Origin: Mucilaginibacter flavidus
GTDB taxonomy: Bacteria; Bacteroidota; Bacteroidia; Sphingobacteriales; Sphingobacteriaceae
Assembly: GCF_024055575.1 (NCBI RefSeq)
Contig: NZ_JAMXOE010000001.1
Coordinates: 434,001-498,000 of the forward strand
Direction: 5' to 3'
Length of the DNA stretch: 64,000 nt
Shown: one piece after another, positions 9,401 through 18,859 of the stretch
Position numbering within the stretch: position 1 is the stretch's first letter
Layout of the letters: each line of letters opens with the position of its first letter
Notes under the pieces: generated by a model
What the model saw: the letters and a program-made list of their open reading frames with translations, nothing else
The model's database searches: none
Told to the model about the DNA's origin: nothing
Program-made: the position numbers and the translations under genes

Positions 9401-10291
9401 TCACCTAAATTTATCCTTCATGCCCAATAACCCCCATATCCCGCCACTATGAATAGCCAATATCCTGCTGCCCCGCTTAAAATAATCTGCGGCTGCCAAA
9501 TCAAACAAAGCATATAGCATTTTACCCGTATAAACCGGTTCAATCAGTATCCCGGTTTCAGCCACAAATTGTTTAATAAAATTGATCAGCCTTTCGTCGG
9601 TTTTTCCGTAACCGCCAAAGTGATAGGAAGTATGTAAATGATAATCGGCAGGCGCCGTTAAAAATTTATCTATTTCGTTTTTAATAAAGTCCCCATTTTT
9701 CAACACAGGGATTGCATGAAATTGGGTGGACAGTTGGTTCCGTTGGATTCCATTAATAATTCCGGCAGCGGTAGTTCCCGTTCCGCAGGCGCAAAAAACA
9801 TGATCATAGGGCTCAGTAAGTTCATCAACCAGTTCGCTGCAACCTTTTGCGCCCTCAGCACTTGCGCCGCCTTCGTCAATAAAAATCGCATCTGCATCAT
9901 CGCCAAAATATTTATCAAATAAGGCTGGTTTATCGCGATAGCTTTCCCTATCGGTGAAAATCAAATTCATGCCATGTAAGCGGCATAAAAACAAGGTGTC
10001 GTTGGTTACTTCTTCACCCCTTACAAAGCCTGTCGCTTTAAATCCAAATTTTGCCGCAGCAGCAGCCGTGGCCAGTAAATGGTTGGAATACGCCCCACCG
10101 AATGTTACCAGTTGATTTTTATTTTCGGCCTGCGCGCGTTGCAGCAAATACTTCAGCTTGCGCCATTTATTGCCGGATATAATAGGGTGGATAAGGTCGT
10201 CCCGTTTGATAAAAACCTCTATGCCCTTTTCATCAAACAACTTGTTTTTTATTTGATGAATGGGGCTATAAATTTCGAGGTTAATGTGCAT
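9401..10291 (-). CDS. PLP-dependent ACC deaminase/D-cysteine desulfhydrase family protein
   Basis: 296-residue fold-type II PLP enzyme. The Schiff-base lysine is Lys42 in SGNKWRKLKYLL; GGAYSNHLLATAAAA binds the substrate carboxylate and ACGTGTTAAGI binds the PLP phosphate. Members deaminate 1-aminocyclopropane-1-carboxylate or cleave D-cysteine to pyruvate, H2S and ammonia; the sequence alone does not separate these, and D-cysteine desulfhydrase is the more common activity. It lies 85 bp after the DUF6588 gene and 107 bp before the amidohydrolase, all on the same strand. Confidence 0.87.
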   Translation of the reverse strand: MHINLEIYSPIHQIKNKLFDEKGIEVFIKRDDLIHPIISGNKWRKLKYLLQRAQAENKNQLVTFGGAYSNHLLATAAAAAKFGFKATGFVRGEEVTNDTLFLCRLHGMNLIFTDRESYRDKPALFDKYFGDDADAIFIDEGGASAEGAKGCSELVDELTEPYDHVFCACGTGTTAAGIINGIQRNQLSTQFHAIPVLKNGDFIKNEIDKFLTAPADYHLHTSYHFGGYGKTDERLINFIKQFVAETGILIEPVYTGKMLYALFDLAAADYFKRGSRILAIHSGGIWGLLGMKDKFR

Positions 10292-10376
10292 GGGGCAAAT
10301 TTATGGAAAATTTCGCCGTTGGTTCGTTTGACGCGCAGGGCGATGCCCATCGCGTTAACGCCACGGTTGCTAATCA

Positions 10377-11444
10377 TCAAATCCCAAACCCTATCCCCGC
10401 ATTTACCGATTTATATTGCGCCAAACTGCCTGATGCATAAAAACGAAAAAAGCCGAGGCTCAATTGAAAACCAACATCAGCACGCACGCCACTAATTACG
10501 TTCTCGCTGATGGATACCGGGTTGGTAAACGTTGTATAGGTATTTGTTATTAACGTGCCGCCGGTGGTAACAGGGTAATTTCCTACTGCTGTAACACCTG
10601 CATGCGTAGTATTATAGCCCAGAGCCAAAAACGGGGTAAACGACAGCAGCTTTTTTGATATGATAACCTCGCCCGTAAAACTGTTGAAACTGCCATCCAG
10701 GTATTGATTACTAAAGTTGGTGCTTTGCTGGCTGTCTTTAGGCTGCGCGCCATTTTCGGGGGTAACGTTAAGTGTTTTGGTTAAGTTTAAATGGCTGTAG
10801 CCGATGGCAATGGCAAGGTCGAACGGTAACAATTCACCGGCAGTTTTTCCATAAATATCCTGCATTATGTTGTGTTTTAAGCCGAAGCCTACCATTGATA
10901 TGCTCCCAAAGTCGCTGCCTACGGTTACCTTGGGTATAGCGCGTAAGGTAATGTCCGTATTTTGAGGCAGGCCAACCGTAACCTGTATCTGCGGGGCCGG
11001 TATTACCGCTATAACACCGGCGGGGGTATTAAAATCGGCTACTTTGTTGCCGTTATCGTCGTAGATGTTAAGCTTTGGGCCGTCGGTATTCTTAGCGCCC
11101 CCAAAGGTTGGGGCAATAGTCAGACCCGGATCGGCGGGCTTTACGTGGTTTGACAATCCTATTTTAGTAACATCAAAAGTTTTATCAGCCGACGAAATAA
11201 ATGCTGCCGATGCGGTAATGCGTACATCAAATTTAAGTATGCCTTTCGTTTTGGCGGTGTTGGTCCAGCCGCTGTTTTGATCCACGCCCAGGCCCTTAAA
11301 AAACGGCAACGCATAGGCATTTAATAATTTTGTAGCATCGGCGGGGCTCGATTTAATAAGGCCCGAAAAGGAGTTCTGCGCATTTGCGACAAACACGGTG
11401 CTAACTAAGAAAGCTACTGTTAAAAAGTAATAATATTTTCTCAT
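10377..11444 (-). CDS. DUF6588-like outer-membrane-type protein
   Basis: 355-residue exported protein: signal peptide MRKYYYFLTVAFLVSTVFVANA, then a sequence rich in alternating hydrophobic and polar residues that ends in FRFYASGSLAQYKSVNAGIGFGI, consistent with a beta-barrel. The early part (KLLNAYALPFFKGLGVDQNSGW) resembles the family annotated as DUF6588 in Bacteroidota. Function unknown. The start ATG lies 77 bp from the divergently transcribed pseudouridine synthase gene. Confidence 0.7.
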   Translation of the reverse strand: MRKYYYFLTVAFLVSTVFVANAQNSFSGLIKSSPADATKLLNAYALPFFKGLGVDQNSGWTNTAKTKGILKFDVRITASAAFISSADKTFDVTKIGLSNHVKPADPGLTIAPTFGGAKNTDGPKLNIYDDNGNKVADFNTPAGVIAVIPAPQIQVTVGLPQNTDITLRAIPKVTVGSDFGSISMVGFGLKHNIMQDIYGKTAGELLPFDLAIAIGYSHLNLTKTLNVTPENGAQPKDSQQSTNFSNQYLDGSFNSFTGEVIISKKLLSFTPFLALGYNTTHAGVTAVGNYPVTTGGTLITNTYTTFTNPVSISENVISGVRADVGFQLSLGFFRFYASGSLAQYKSVNAGIGFGI

Positions 11445-11508
11445 ACAGTACTAAACGCTTATTACCGGGACATATTTTTTTACTATTATCATTATGTGAA
11501 AAAACGAC

Positions 11509-11516
11509 TACTTTTG
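11509..11516 (+). promoter_or_regulatory. -7 element placed for a leaderless transcript of rluD-like gene
   Basis: TACTTTTG matches TAnnTTTG and ends 5 bases before the ATG at 11522. With the usual -7 to +1 distance, transcription would begin at or beside the start codon. Confidence 0.5.
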
Positions 11517-11521
11517 CCCCG

Positions 11522-12562
11522 ATGACCGACGACGCCGCATTTATTGAGCAGGAAGAGCAAGACCTTTATGAGCACCTAAGGATTGTGGTTGATAAGGGCC
11601 AGTCGCTGTTGCGTATTGATAAGTTTTTGATGCACCGCGTTGAAAACGCATCGCGTAACCGCATACAAAACGCTATTGAGCTTGGTAATGTGTTGGTTAA
11701 CGATAAGGTCACCAAATCAAGCTACCAGGTGAAACCGCTTGACGTTATTTCGGTGGTGTTGCCGCACCCTCCCCGCGATACCGAAGTTTACCCGGAAAAC
11801 ATCCCTATTAATATTGTTTACGAGGACGACGATGTACTGGTGGTTAACAAACCGGCAGGCATGGTGGTGCACCCCGGTTACAACAATTATACAGGCACAC
11901 TGGTTAATGCGCTGGTTTTCCATTTTCAGCAATTACCAACTTTACCGGGTAATGATGGCCGGCCGGGGCTGGTACACCGCATTGATAAAGATACATCGGG
12001 CCTGTTGCTGATCAGTAAAAACGAACGCAGCATGACCTGGCTTGCTCGTCAGTTTTTTGAGCATACCATAGCCCGCAAATACATTGCCCTGGTTTGGGGC
12101 GATTTACCCGAAGACGGTACCGTAACCGGTTACATAGGCCGCAGCATAGCCGACCGGCGGGTGATGAGTATTTACGACGACCCCGAAAAAGGAAAATGGT
12201 CGGTAACACATTACCGGGTGCTGGAGCGCATGGACTACGTTACGCTGATTGAGTGCCAGCTCGAAACAGGCCGCACGCACCAGATACGAGCCCACATGAA
12301 ACACATCGGCCATCCCCTGTTTAGCGATGCCACTTATGGCGGCGATAAAATATTAAAAGGAACTGTTTTCAGTAAATACAAACAATTTGTCGAAAATTGC
12401 TTTGAGTTAATGCCACGCCAGGCGCTGCATGCACAGTCGCTGGGGTTTTTACATCCAACAATAAAAAAACAATTACATTTTGAAGCGCCCCTGCCCGAAG
12501 ATTTTGCCGCAGTTTTGCAAAAGTGGAGGAAATATGTAGGAGAGCGCGTAGCCGACAGTTGA
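11522..12562 (+). CDS. rluD: RluA-family 23S rRNA pseudouridine synthase (RluD-like)
   Basis: 346-residue enzyme that converts uridines in 23S rRNA to pseudouridine. An S4 RNA-binding domain occupies about residues 25-85 (RIDKFLMHRVENASRNRIQ). The catalytic domain follows, with the signature HRIDKDTSG at 152-160; Asp155 is the catalytic aspartate. The motif ETGRTHQIRAHM near residue 250 is also diagnostic. The RluD assignment (helix 69 sites) rests on the S4 domain and length; other RluA paralogues are possible. Confidence 0.88.
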   Translation: MTDDAAFIEQEEQDLYEHLRIVVDKGQSLLRIDKFLMHRVENASRNRIQNAIELGNVLVNDKVTKSSYQVKPLDVISVVLPHPPRDTEVYPENIPINIVYEDDDVLVVNKPAGMVVHPGYNNYTGTLVNALVFHFQQLPTLPGNDGRPGLVHRIDKDTSGLLLISKNERSMTWLARQFFEHTIARKYIALVWGDLPEDGTVTGYIGRSIADRRVMSIYDDPEKGKWSVTHYRVLERMDYVTLIECQLETGRTHQIRAHMKHIGHPLFSDATYGGDKILKGTVFSKYKQFVENCFELMPRQALHAQSLGFLHPTIKKQLHFEAPLPEDFAAVLQKWRKYVGERVADS

Positions 12563-12665
12563 TGGTTCGTAGTTGATGGTTCATAGCCGCTGCACTTTTT
12601 GCACCATGAACCATGAACTGTGAATTTCCTACAATGAACTATGAACCATTAACCATGAACAACTA
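12557..12665. repeat. Degenerate repeat hairpin (ATGAACCAT words)
   Basis: Left arm (12557-12586) has two copies of a word like AGTTGATGGTTCRTAG; the right arm (12618-12665) has complementary variants of ATGAACCATRAAC. The arms can fold into a long imperfect hairpin between the pseudouridine synthase and aminotransferase genes. The left arm overlaps the rluD-like stop codon. Similar words recur at 25582-25616. Confidence 0.65.
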
Positions 12666-12675
12666 AAAAACAACC

Positions 12676-13512
12676 ATGACACCCGTTTTTATCAATTTTA
12701 ATGGAGAAATACTTCCGGCTGATACCAAACTGGTTTCGATAAATAACCGTGCTTTTAAATATGGCGATGGCCTGTTTGAGAGCATGCGTATGATGAAGGG
12801 GCAGCTGAAATTCCCGGAACTGCATGCCGAGCGCCTGCAAAAAGGGATGAAGGCGTTGAAAATTGATGGCTACTCGGCTATGGATGCCTGGTTTTTAAAA
12901 GAGAAAGTTGCCGACCTTGCCCGCCGCAACAAAGCCAAGCATGGCCGGCTGCGCTTAACCGTTTACAGGGATGCCGGCGGCTTATATACCCCAACCCAAA
13001 ACAAGATGGGCTGGTGCCTGGAGTTACAGCCAATGGATGAGCCCCGTTATTTTTTGAACGACAAAGGGTTGATAATGGATATTTACAGTGAACTGCCCAA
13101 GCCAACCAATTACCTGTCGAACATTAAAACCTGCAACTCACTAATTTACGTGATGGCAGGCCTATACAAAACCCAAAACAAACTTGACGATGTTTTCTTA
13201 CTGAACCAGGCCGGTAATTTATGCGAAGCCAGCAGTTCGAACATTTTCATATCCTACAAAAAACACCTTTACACGCCCGCTTTAAGCGAGGGCTGCGTGG
13301 AAGGCGTTATGCGCCATGTGCTGATCGGCCTGGCAAAAAATAATAACATCCCGGTTACCGAGGCACAGATAAGTCCGGATATATTGTACGAAGCCGATGA
13401 GGTGTTTTTAACAAACGCCGGCCGTGGTATTCAAAGTGTAATAGGGTTTGGGGTACGGCGGTATTTTAACGAGTTGAGTAAAATTCTTGTCGAAGAGCTT
13501 AATAAGCTATAG
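12676..13512 (+). CDS. Class IV aminotransferase (branched-chain aminotransferase or aminodeoxychorismate lyase type)
   Basis: 278-residue fold-type IV PLP enzyme. The Schiff-base lysine is Lys151 in LSNIKTCNSL, followed by the cofactor-binding stretch NLCEASSSNIF and SEGCVEGVMR. Length fits PabC-like lyases and short aminotransferases. Family members either transaminate branched-chain amino acids or release 4-aminobenzoate for folate synthesis; the sequence does not settle which. The gene follows rluD by 113 bp and its last 6 bp overlap the convergent XRE gene. Confidence 0.85.
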   Translation: MTPVFINFNGEILPADTKLVSINNRAFKYGDGLFESMRMMKGQLKFPELHAERLQKGMKALKIDGYSAMDAWFLKEKVADLARRNKAKHGRLRLTVYRDAGGLYTPTQNKMGWCLELQPMDEPRYFLNDKGLIMDIYSELPKPTNYLSNIKTCNSLIYVMAGLYKTQNKLDDVFLLNQAGNLCEASSSNIFISYKKHLYTPALSEGCVEGVMRHVLIGLAKNNNIPVTEAQISPDILYEADEVFLTNAGRGIQSVIGFGVRRYFNELSKILVEELNKL

Positions 13513-13794
13513 CGAGCCGCCGCTCTGCCTAAGTTGCCGACTGGCTAATTTTAATTTTATAACATCTTCCCAGTCTTCGCAAATCAAATCAACAAGTTCA
13601 ATTTCCAGTATTTCTGCAATTTCAACTAGCCTGTTCAGGGTAATATTACTATATCCCAGTTCAATTTTGCTGTAGGCATTTTGAGATATTTTAAGTTTCG
13701 CCGCCAGGTAATCCTGCGTGTAATTTCTAAACTCCCGAATCTTACGGATATTCGAGACTATGGCTTTAGTTTTTAAATCGCTTATCGACCTCAT
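13507..13794 (-). CDS. XRE-family helix-turn-helix regulator
   Basis: 95-residue DNA-binding protein. The Cro/C1-type HTH spans about residues 15-70 (IRKIREFRNYTQDYLAAKLKI, then YSKIELGYSNITLNRLVEIAEIL). There is no separate effector domain, so it probably acts as a small repressor. Its 3' end overlaps the convergent aminotransferase gene by 6 bp. No toxin gene is adjacent, so a toxin-antitoxin role is not supported. Confidence 0.85.
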   Translation of the reverse strand: MRSISDLKTKAIVSNIRKIREFRNYTQDYLAAKLKISQNAYSKIELGYSNITLNRLVEIAEILEIELVDLICEDWEDVIKLKLASRQLRQSGGSL

Positions 13795-13970
13795 AAAAAT
13801 TTAGTTATAAAGTAGTATAAACGAAGTAATTAGCTAAGCGGTTTTTTTAAATCCAAATTAACTTATACGCAAATTTACCGGGTGACTGCCGTTTTTTGTA
13901 CAGGCAATAAAATGACACAAAAAAGGGGATTTTAACACAAGTGCTGACTAACTTGCTTCGTAATAAAAAA

Positions 13971-14744
13971 ATGACAGTTACCACTTACTTTCCCACGGAT
14001 GCTTTAAAGCCGTTTATCAAACACTACCTGGTTATTGAAAGCGACAGGGAGGTTATTAACCGGCTGGTGCCCGATACTTCGGTGGTGCTGGTTTTTAGAT
14101 ATAAAGGAAATGTAAACTACGCAGCCGGGGGCATCGAAACCAATATACCGGCGTCGGTTTTAACGGGTTTAAAAAAAACTTCGCGGTTAGTAAACTATTC
14201 TGCCGGGTCTGCAGCTATCCTGGTAATATTTAAAACTGCGGCAGCAGGCAGCTTTTTCAAAGTACCGCTTCACAAATTATTTGAAGATAGCTTGCCCCTC
14301 GATAATTTTATCAGCAGCCCGCAAGCTTCAGAAATTGAAGAGCGGCTATCAGCTGCAAAAAATAACGTTGCAAGAATAATTTTAATTGAGCAGTTTCTAT
14401 TTTCTCAATATAAGGGCGCCGGCGGGGATCAACTTGTTTTAGCAGCTATAGAAAAGATGTATGCTGCCAAAGGTTTTTACAAAATAAAAAATCTGGCCGA
14501 CTCACTGTATATAAGCCAGGACGCCTTTGAAAAAAGGTTCAGAAAGAGTGCAGGTGCATCACCGAAACAATTTTCGTCTATTATACGCATGAGGACTATC
14601 ATAGCAAACGGCAAGAAGCATGAAAAGTTTAACCAACTGGCCTACAATGCCGGCTATTTCGATCAATCGCACTTTAATAATGATTTCAAGCTATTTACCG
14701 GCCAAACCCCGTCAGATTTTTTCAAGTCGTCATCCTTCTGGTAA
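13971..14744 (+). CDS. AraC-family transcriptional regulator
   Basis: 257-residue regulator. The N-terminal domain (about 1-150, TYFPTDALKPFIKHYLVIES) resembles the DUF6597-type sensing domain found in many Bacteroidota AraC proteins. The C-terminal AraC DNA-binding domain (about 160-257) has two HTH units: IKNLADSLYISQDAFEKRFRK and FNQLAYNAGYFDQSHFNNDFK, ending FTGQTPSDF. The frame extends upstream to a GTG at 13941; the ATG at 13971 is preferred. Divergent from the XRE gene and convergent with the MG2-domain gene. Confidence 0.85.
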   Translation: MTVTTYFPTDALKPFIKHYLVIESDREVINRLVPDTSVVLVFRYKGNVNYAAGGIETNIPASVLTGLKKTSRLVNYSAGSAAILVIFKTAAAGSFFKVPLHKLFEDSLPLDNFISSPQASEIEERLSAAKNNVARIILIEQFLFSQYKGAGGDQLVLAAIEKMYAAKGFYKIKNLADSLYISQDAFEKRFRKSAGASPKQFSSIIRMRTIIANGKKHEKFNQLAYNAGYFDQSHFNNDFKLFTGQTPSDFFKSSSFW

Positions 14745-14777
14745 AACAGCTGTATGTGAAGATCAATGAAACAATTG

Positions 14778-17258
14778 TTATTGCTTATTAACTATAAATT
14801 CTTTTTTTTCATAGATCAGGCCATTTGACGATATCCCCTGCACTATTATGGAGAACACACCTGTTATGTCGCTGGTATAAAACTCAAACTCAATTTCTTT
14901 CGAATTAATGAAACATGCATGTTTCCAAAAAATGGTTGATTGATACTCAGGTTCAGGAGGATTGAATACTGAATAGTCTGACCCGTAGAATTCCCCGGGG
15001 TAATTTACACCATTCACCACTATAGTTGAGGGCCCCTTAGTAATTAATGTGCAGCCTTGATAAACAGCAAGTCTTCCATATCTATCGCGGTAGCTTTCAC
15101 CAATTACCGGCGACGTATTTCCCATTTCATCCGGGTGATTAGGACAATTAAGGTAACCATACTTACACACATAATCCCCGCATTCATTTCTTTGGCCCAA
15201 ACGCATTTGCTGAAGACTATAGGTATCTTCTTTTTGGCCTGTAATTTTCACCTCTTTCAAATTAATTACATGGTTTAACCCTTTTACGGTTGCCGAGTCT
15301 GAACTTATTACAGGTACCGGTATTACGCTATAATTACCAGGCTTAAATCCATTTATCAATACATTGTTAGCTAATTTAAAAGAGTCTTTCATTTTTATCG
15401 CATAAACATCAGCTGTTCCCTCACTCAGCATTACGTAAATTTTTCTTCGTTCCGCCGTAATAGCATTAGTGTTGTCTAATTGAAAATCGCCTTTTGCAGT
15501 GGTTGTAATAACTTTTGAAGCAGAATCGGTCATCACTACCAACGCGACGGGCTTTTTTAATGGTTTTCCGTACCTGGTGACCGCCCCGCTTATTAACACT
15601 CGTTTTTCGTCAACTGTACTATCCTTTGCGTTGTCGCGGGTCATGTTTTGCCAGCTATATTTTCGCCAGCCTTTAATCAGCAATACTTTTTCTAGGTAGT
15701 CCTTATCGCCTGCATTTTGTCCCATATAAGTGTCCCGCACAGGAAGGGACTCTAGTTCTTGTTTCAGGGAAAAGAAGCTTTCAATATCATTTGCTTTTTT
15801 TGCTTCAATTTTATTGTTCTGAACGCACGCCACAGTCACGATACCCGTTGTTGAGTCGCCTTTAGGTAATAGCATCTTTAATTTTATGCGTACTTTTTGC
15901 CTGGTGGTATAAGCAGCCCTGTTAGTAGTTATACTTACCGGGCTGCGCCGGTTATAATGTGCGAAAAATATTCGCTCGGCACAGGGCCGCTGCAAACTAT
16001 CTAATACGGTAATGGCGGTAAGTCCTTTTGGCAGTTCTGTAAGGTTTACCAGTATTTTTTTTCCATCTGCAGTTACCTTAACAGGAAATGAATAAAATAC
16101 CTGCCTGAAATTGTGAACCATAACCAGGAATTTTCCGGGGTACTTGCTCGTTAATTTCAATTGGAGTGAATCATCGGAAATTGCTTTTTGGGTGGTTATT
16201 ACAACGCCGTATGGTAATGTGCCGGGCAATGCATAGCTGATATTGCCGGAGAAGCCCATAGGCTTCAGTTCATATTTACTCCCCAGCCGCGGCATGAACC
16301 TGAACCGGCCCATCCCATAGCTGTCGGTATGAACGGTGTCGATAATATAATTATCCTGGTATAATACGGCATTAATGCTTAACGGGCGTCCATATACTGT
16401 TTTTGCTTCCCAGCCAACAGTACTTACCAATCCGTCGATAAGGTAACCGCCTTCCGGATAAAATTTAATATTTAGTTTTTTGTCATTAACAGGCAACAAC
16501 ATTTTAACATTCCTTACTTCGTTTTTATAAGCAACCCTAACATTCAAAAAATTCCTGCCGGGTTCAACCTGGCTATGGGCAATCGAAAAAAGGTATTTCC
16601 CGTCTGCATTTGTTTTTACCGTGCCCGACGAAATTTTATTGCTGACGAGCCCTAACTCCCATGTTACAACTGCGTTTTTTATCGGTACATGGTCTTTAGT
16701 TTCAACCGTAAGGCTAATCTGTTCACCATTGTTCGCTTTGGCTCCAGCTGTATCAATCAACTTTAACGAGGCAAAAAAGGGCGTTTCGGCGGCACTCTTA
16801 GTGCTTATCGGCTGAATAAACACATCCTTCGGGATACCATTTGCTAAAATGTTAGTATAAGTTATGAAAGAGTAATCACCGGGCGGGATTGAGTCGGGGA
16901 TAATTGCGTGCCCAAATGCTAAGCCGTTGGCCATCTCAAATTTTTGATCTAATGCAATCGATCCGATTTGGTCATTGATGAGTATTGCAGAGAGCATCGT
17001 CGGCCCGTACGCCTGTTTACTATAATTCAACAGGTAAGCTGTAAACCAAACGCTTTCATTGTTGACGTATATTGTTTTATCGAAACAGGTAAATAATGAA
17101 GAGGGTGCACTCTTTTTTCCGTATGAAATAATTTTTGAGGTAAGTGAATCTATTGAACGGTTGTTGCTTTGCGCCGAAAGAGTGACAAAATGCAAAACAA
17201 AGAAAATAAATAAGGAAAATGGTTTAATGATATCTTTTATATTGTCGGCCATTGTCAT
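14778..17258 (-). CDS. Exported MG2-domain (macroglobulin-like) protein of the GG-peptide locus
   Basis: 826-residue exported protein with a signal peptide (residues about 10-30, ending LSAQ). DKTIYVNNESVWFTAYL near residue 60 is the MG2-type macroglobulin motif found in many Bacteroidota surface proteins; further beta-sandwich repeats follow, and a Cys-rich C-terminal segment (ECGDYVCKYGYLNCPNHP) precedes a final beta domain. Unlike many relatives it has no TonB-dependent plug or receptor region. Its ATG overlaps the stop of the upstream glycosyltransferase (ATGA), so the two are translationally coupled. Role unknown; a surface carrier, chaperone or receptor for the locus product is an inference. 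Confidence 0.7.
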   Translation of the reverse strand: MTMADNIKDIIKPFSLFIFFVLHFVTLSAQSNNRSIDSLTSKIISYGKKSAPSSLFTCFDKTIYVNNESVWFTAYLLNYSKQAYGPTMLSAILINDQIGSIALDQKFEMANGLAFGHAIIPDSIPPGDYSFITYTNILANGIPKDVFIQPISTKSAAETPFFASLKLIDTAGAKANNGEQISLTVETKDHVPIKNAVVTWELGLVSNKISSGTVKTNADGKYLFSIAHSQVEPGRNFLNVRVAYKNEVRNVKMLLPVNDKKLNIKFYPEGGYLIDGLVSTVGWEAKTVYGRPLSINAVLYQDNYIIDTVHTDSYGMGRFRFMPRLGSKYELKPMGFSGNISYALPGTLPYGVVITTQKAISDDSLQLKLTSKYPGKFLVMVHNFRQVFYSFPVKVTADGKKILVNLTELPKGLTAITVLDSLQRPCAERIFFAHYNRRSPVSITTNRAAYTTRQKVRIKLKMLLPKGDSTTGIVTVACVQNNKIEAKKANDIESFFSLKQELESLPVRDTYMGQNAGDKDYLEKVLLIKGWRKYSWQNMTRDNAKDSTVDEKRVLISGAVTRYGKPLKKPVALVVMTDSASKVITTTAKGDFQLDNTNAITAERRKIYVMLSEGTADVYAIKMKDSFKLANNVLINGFKPGNYSVIPVPVISSDSATVKGLNHVINLKEVKITGQKEDTYSLQQMRLGQRNECGDYVCKYGYLNCPNHPDEMGNTSPVIGESYRDRYGRLAVYQGCTLITKGPSTIVVNGVNYPGEFYGSDYSVFNPPEPEYQSTIFWKHACFINSKEIEFEFYTSDITGVFSIIVQGISSNGLIYEKKEFIVNKQ

Positions 17259-18610
17259 GCAACTTGTGTTTTTTTGTCGACCGCCCGCCGCTTTGCCATT
17301 ACCTTGTTTAATAAGGTCAGCTTGGCATTACACCGCAAAAACATTTCGTCAACCAGGTTGGTATTTTTATTATGGATGGCGCTTACATCTGAATAACCGA
17401 AATTTTGTTGCAACGAAACCGGGGGCGATAATATCATTTTATTTGCGGTAATCCGGGATAGTAAAATGTCGGCAACAACGGTATCATCGAATGGTTCACT
17501 AAGAACACTTTCAAATGCTTTTTTATAAAGTATCACAAATTGCGTGGCCAGGCAGGTATCCACCCAGAAACGGTTTGCACTAACGGGTATAGCAAAGTTG
17601 AAATAACTTGTGCCACCCGACATATATTCAACATCCTGCCGGTGCGCTTCCAGGATATTTTTCAACAAATACTCCCTTGAATAATCGGCAGTAAAACGAT
17701 GGTCATCTTCACAAATAATTATTACGTCATCGTCGTTGTCGATAGCCATTTGAACTATTTTTCTGAAACTCTGCCACAAGCCTACAGCCCCTATTTTATG
17801 CCTGCAGGCTTGGACAATTGTTACTTCAAACTCGGGTTTGTCGTTAAACTGGTTTATAATATGCGCTTTTCGTTCAGTTCGTTCCGGAAGGTTAATTATA
17901 TACGTTGGAATGCTAATATTTTCAGGCACCTTAACGGGAGTCATCAATTGCGTTTCCCTATTTCTAAGTTCATAAAACGTAGCTGTCTCTTTTAATATTA
18001 GTACGTTGACCGCAGTGTCCCGGAATAAGTTTTCTACTTTAACCTGTGTATTATTCCGGGGTGTTACGTCGGAATAACCAAAGCTCTTCTGGGTCGAAAA
18101 AAATGGAAAAACAAAGTATTTATTGTCAGTCAGCGATGCAATTTTATAGTCTGCAGTATCACTCGGGTTAAAATCAGCGTCCACAATGTTTTGAAAGAAT
18201 CTCCTGTATATAATCATAAACTGGGTTCCGGAAAATCCCTCCATCCAGAACAATTTTTCCGACATCTGCAAACAGCCTTTTAATGAACTTATACCCCCCG
18301 AAAGGACATCCGCCTGTAATCCATCAGCTTCGGTGATAGCATTCCTCAGTGCTTCAGCCGAATATTGTGGCCCAAAAGCGTGATCATCTTCGCATACAGC
18401 TACATATTCATCATTATTATCGATTGCATCTAAAATAATATATTTAATTGTGTTCCATAAACTAATAACGGCATATTGATGCGCTATGGGTTCAATAACC
18501 TGTAAAGCAAATTCATCTCTTCCTGCAAATTCATTTATTATATGTTCTTTGCGGTCGGGTCTGCTTTTCAGGTTAATAATAAAAGTGGGGATAGGTATCT
18601 GATTGGTCAT
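17255..18610 (-). CDS. Two-domain GT25-like glycosyltransferase
   Basis: 451-residue cytosolic protein made of two tandem homologous domains (about 1-228 and 232-451, offset 227). Each starts with a GT25-type INL-xxR-x-xRK-xHI motif (INLKSRPDRKEHI and INLPERTERKAHI), and each has CEDDH (residues 73-77 and 300-304), the expected metal/nucleotide-sugar site, and a later FGYSDV. GT25 enzymes use UDP-sugars on lipooligosaccharide or, in other branches, on protein side chains. No other glycan genes surround it; upstream on the same strand is a Cys-rich GG-leader peptide and downstream an overlapping exported protein, so a peptide substrate is plausible but unproven. Confidence 0.72.
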   Translation of the reverse strand: MTNQIPIPTFIINLKSRPDRKEHIINEFAGRDEFALQVIEPIAHQYAVISLWNTIKYIILDAIDNNDEYVAVCEDDHAFGPQYSAEALRNAITEADGLQADVLSGGISSLKGCLQMSEKLFWMEGFSGTQFMIIYRRFFQNIVDADFNPSDTADYKIASLTDNKYFVFPFFSTQKSFGYSDVTPRNNTQVKVENLFRDTAVNVLILKETATFYELRNRETQLMTPVKVPENISIPTYIINLPERTERKAHIINQFNDKPEFEVTIVQACRHKIGAVGLWQSFRKIVQMAIDNDDDVIIICEDDHRFTADYSREYLLKNILEAHRQDVEYMSGGTSYFNFAIPVSANRFWVDTCLATQFVILYKKAFESVLSEPFDDTVVADILLSRITANKMILSPPVSLQQNFGYSDVSAIHNKNTNLVDEMFLRCNAKLTLLNKVMAKRRAVDKKTQVA

Positions 18611-18859
18611 TTTATGGTTTTAGCATTAATAACTTAAAAAATATTTCAAATCCGTCAGGCTGTGTAGATAATAAAGAGAAATAATGCCATTAACTTTTAA
18701 AGAGAGACAAACAAAATAACGACTGCCACTATTCAATACGGGCCTTGTCCATTTCGCTCTTCGCTCAAGTTAATGACATTAGTAATAAAACTATTAATTT
18801 ACATGAACCTTGCATTATGAAAATGCCAGCGTCCACGAAAAAATAGTAAGAAATCAATT

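Noticed and set aside
13507..13794. Antitoxin of a toxin-antitoxin pair
   Set aside because: The neighbours are an aminotransferase and an AraC regulator; no toxin-like gene is adjacent.
14778..17258. TonB-dependent receptor
   Set aside because: The MG2-type opening is present but there is no plug domain or receptor barrel; length and C-terminus fit an exported beta-sandwich protein.
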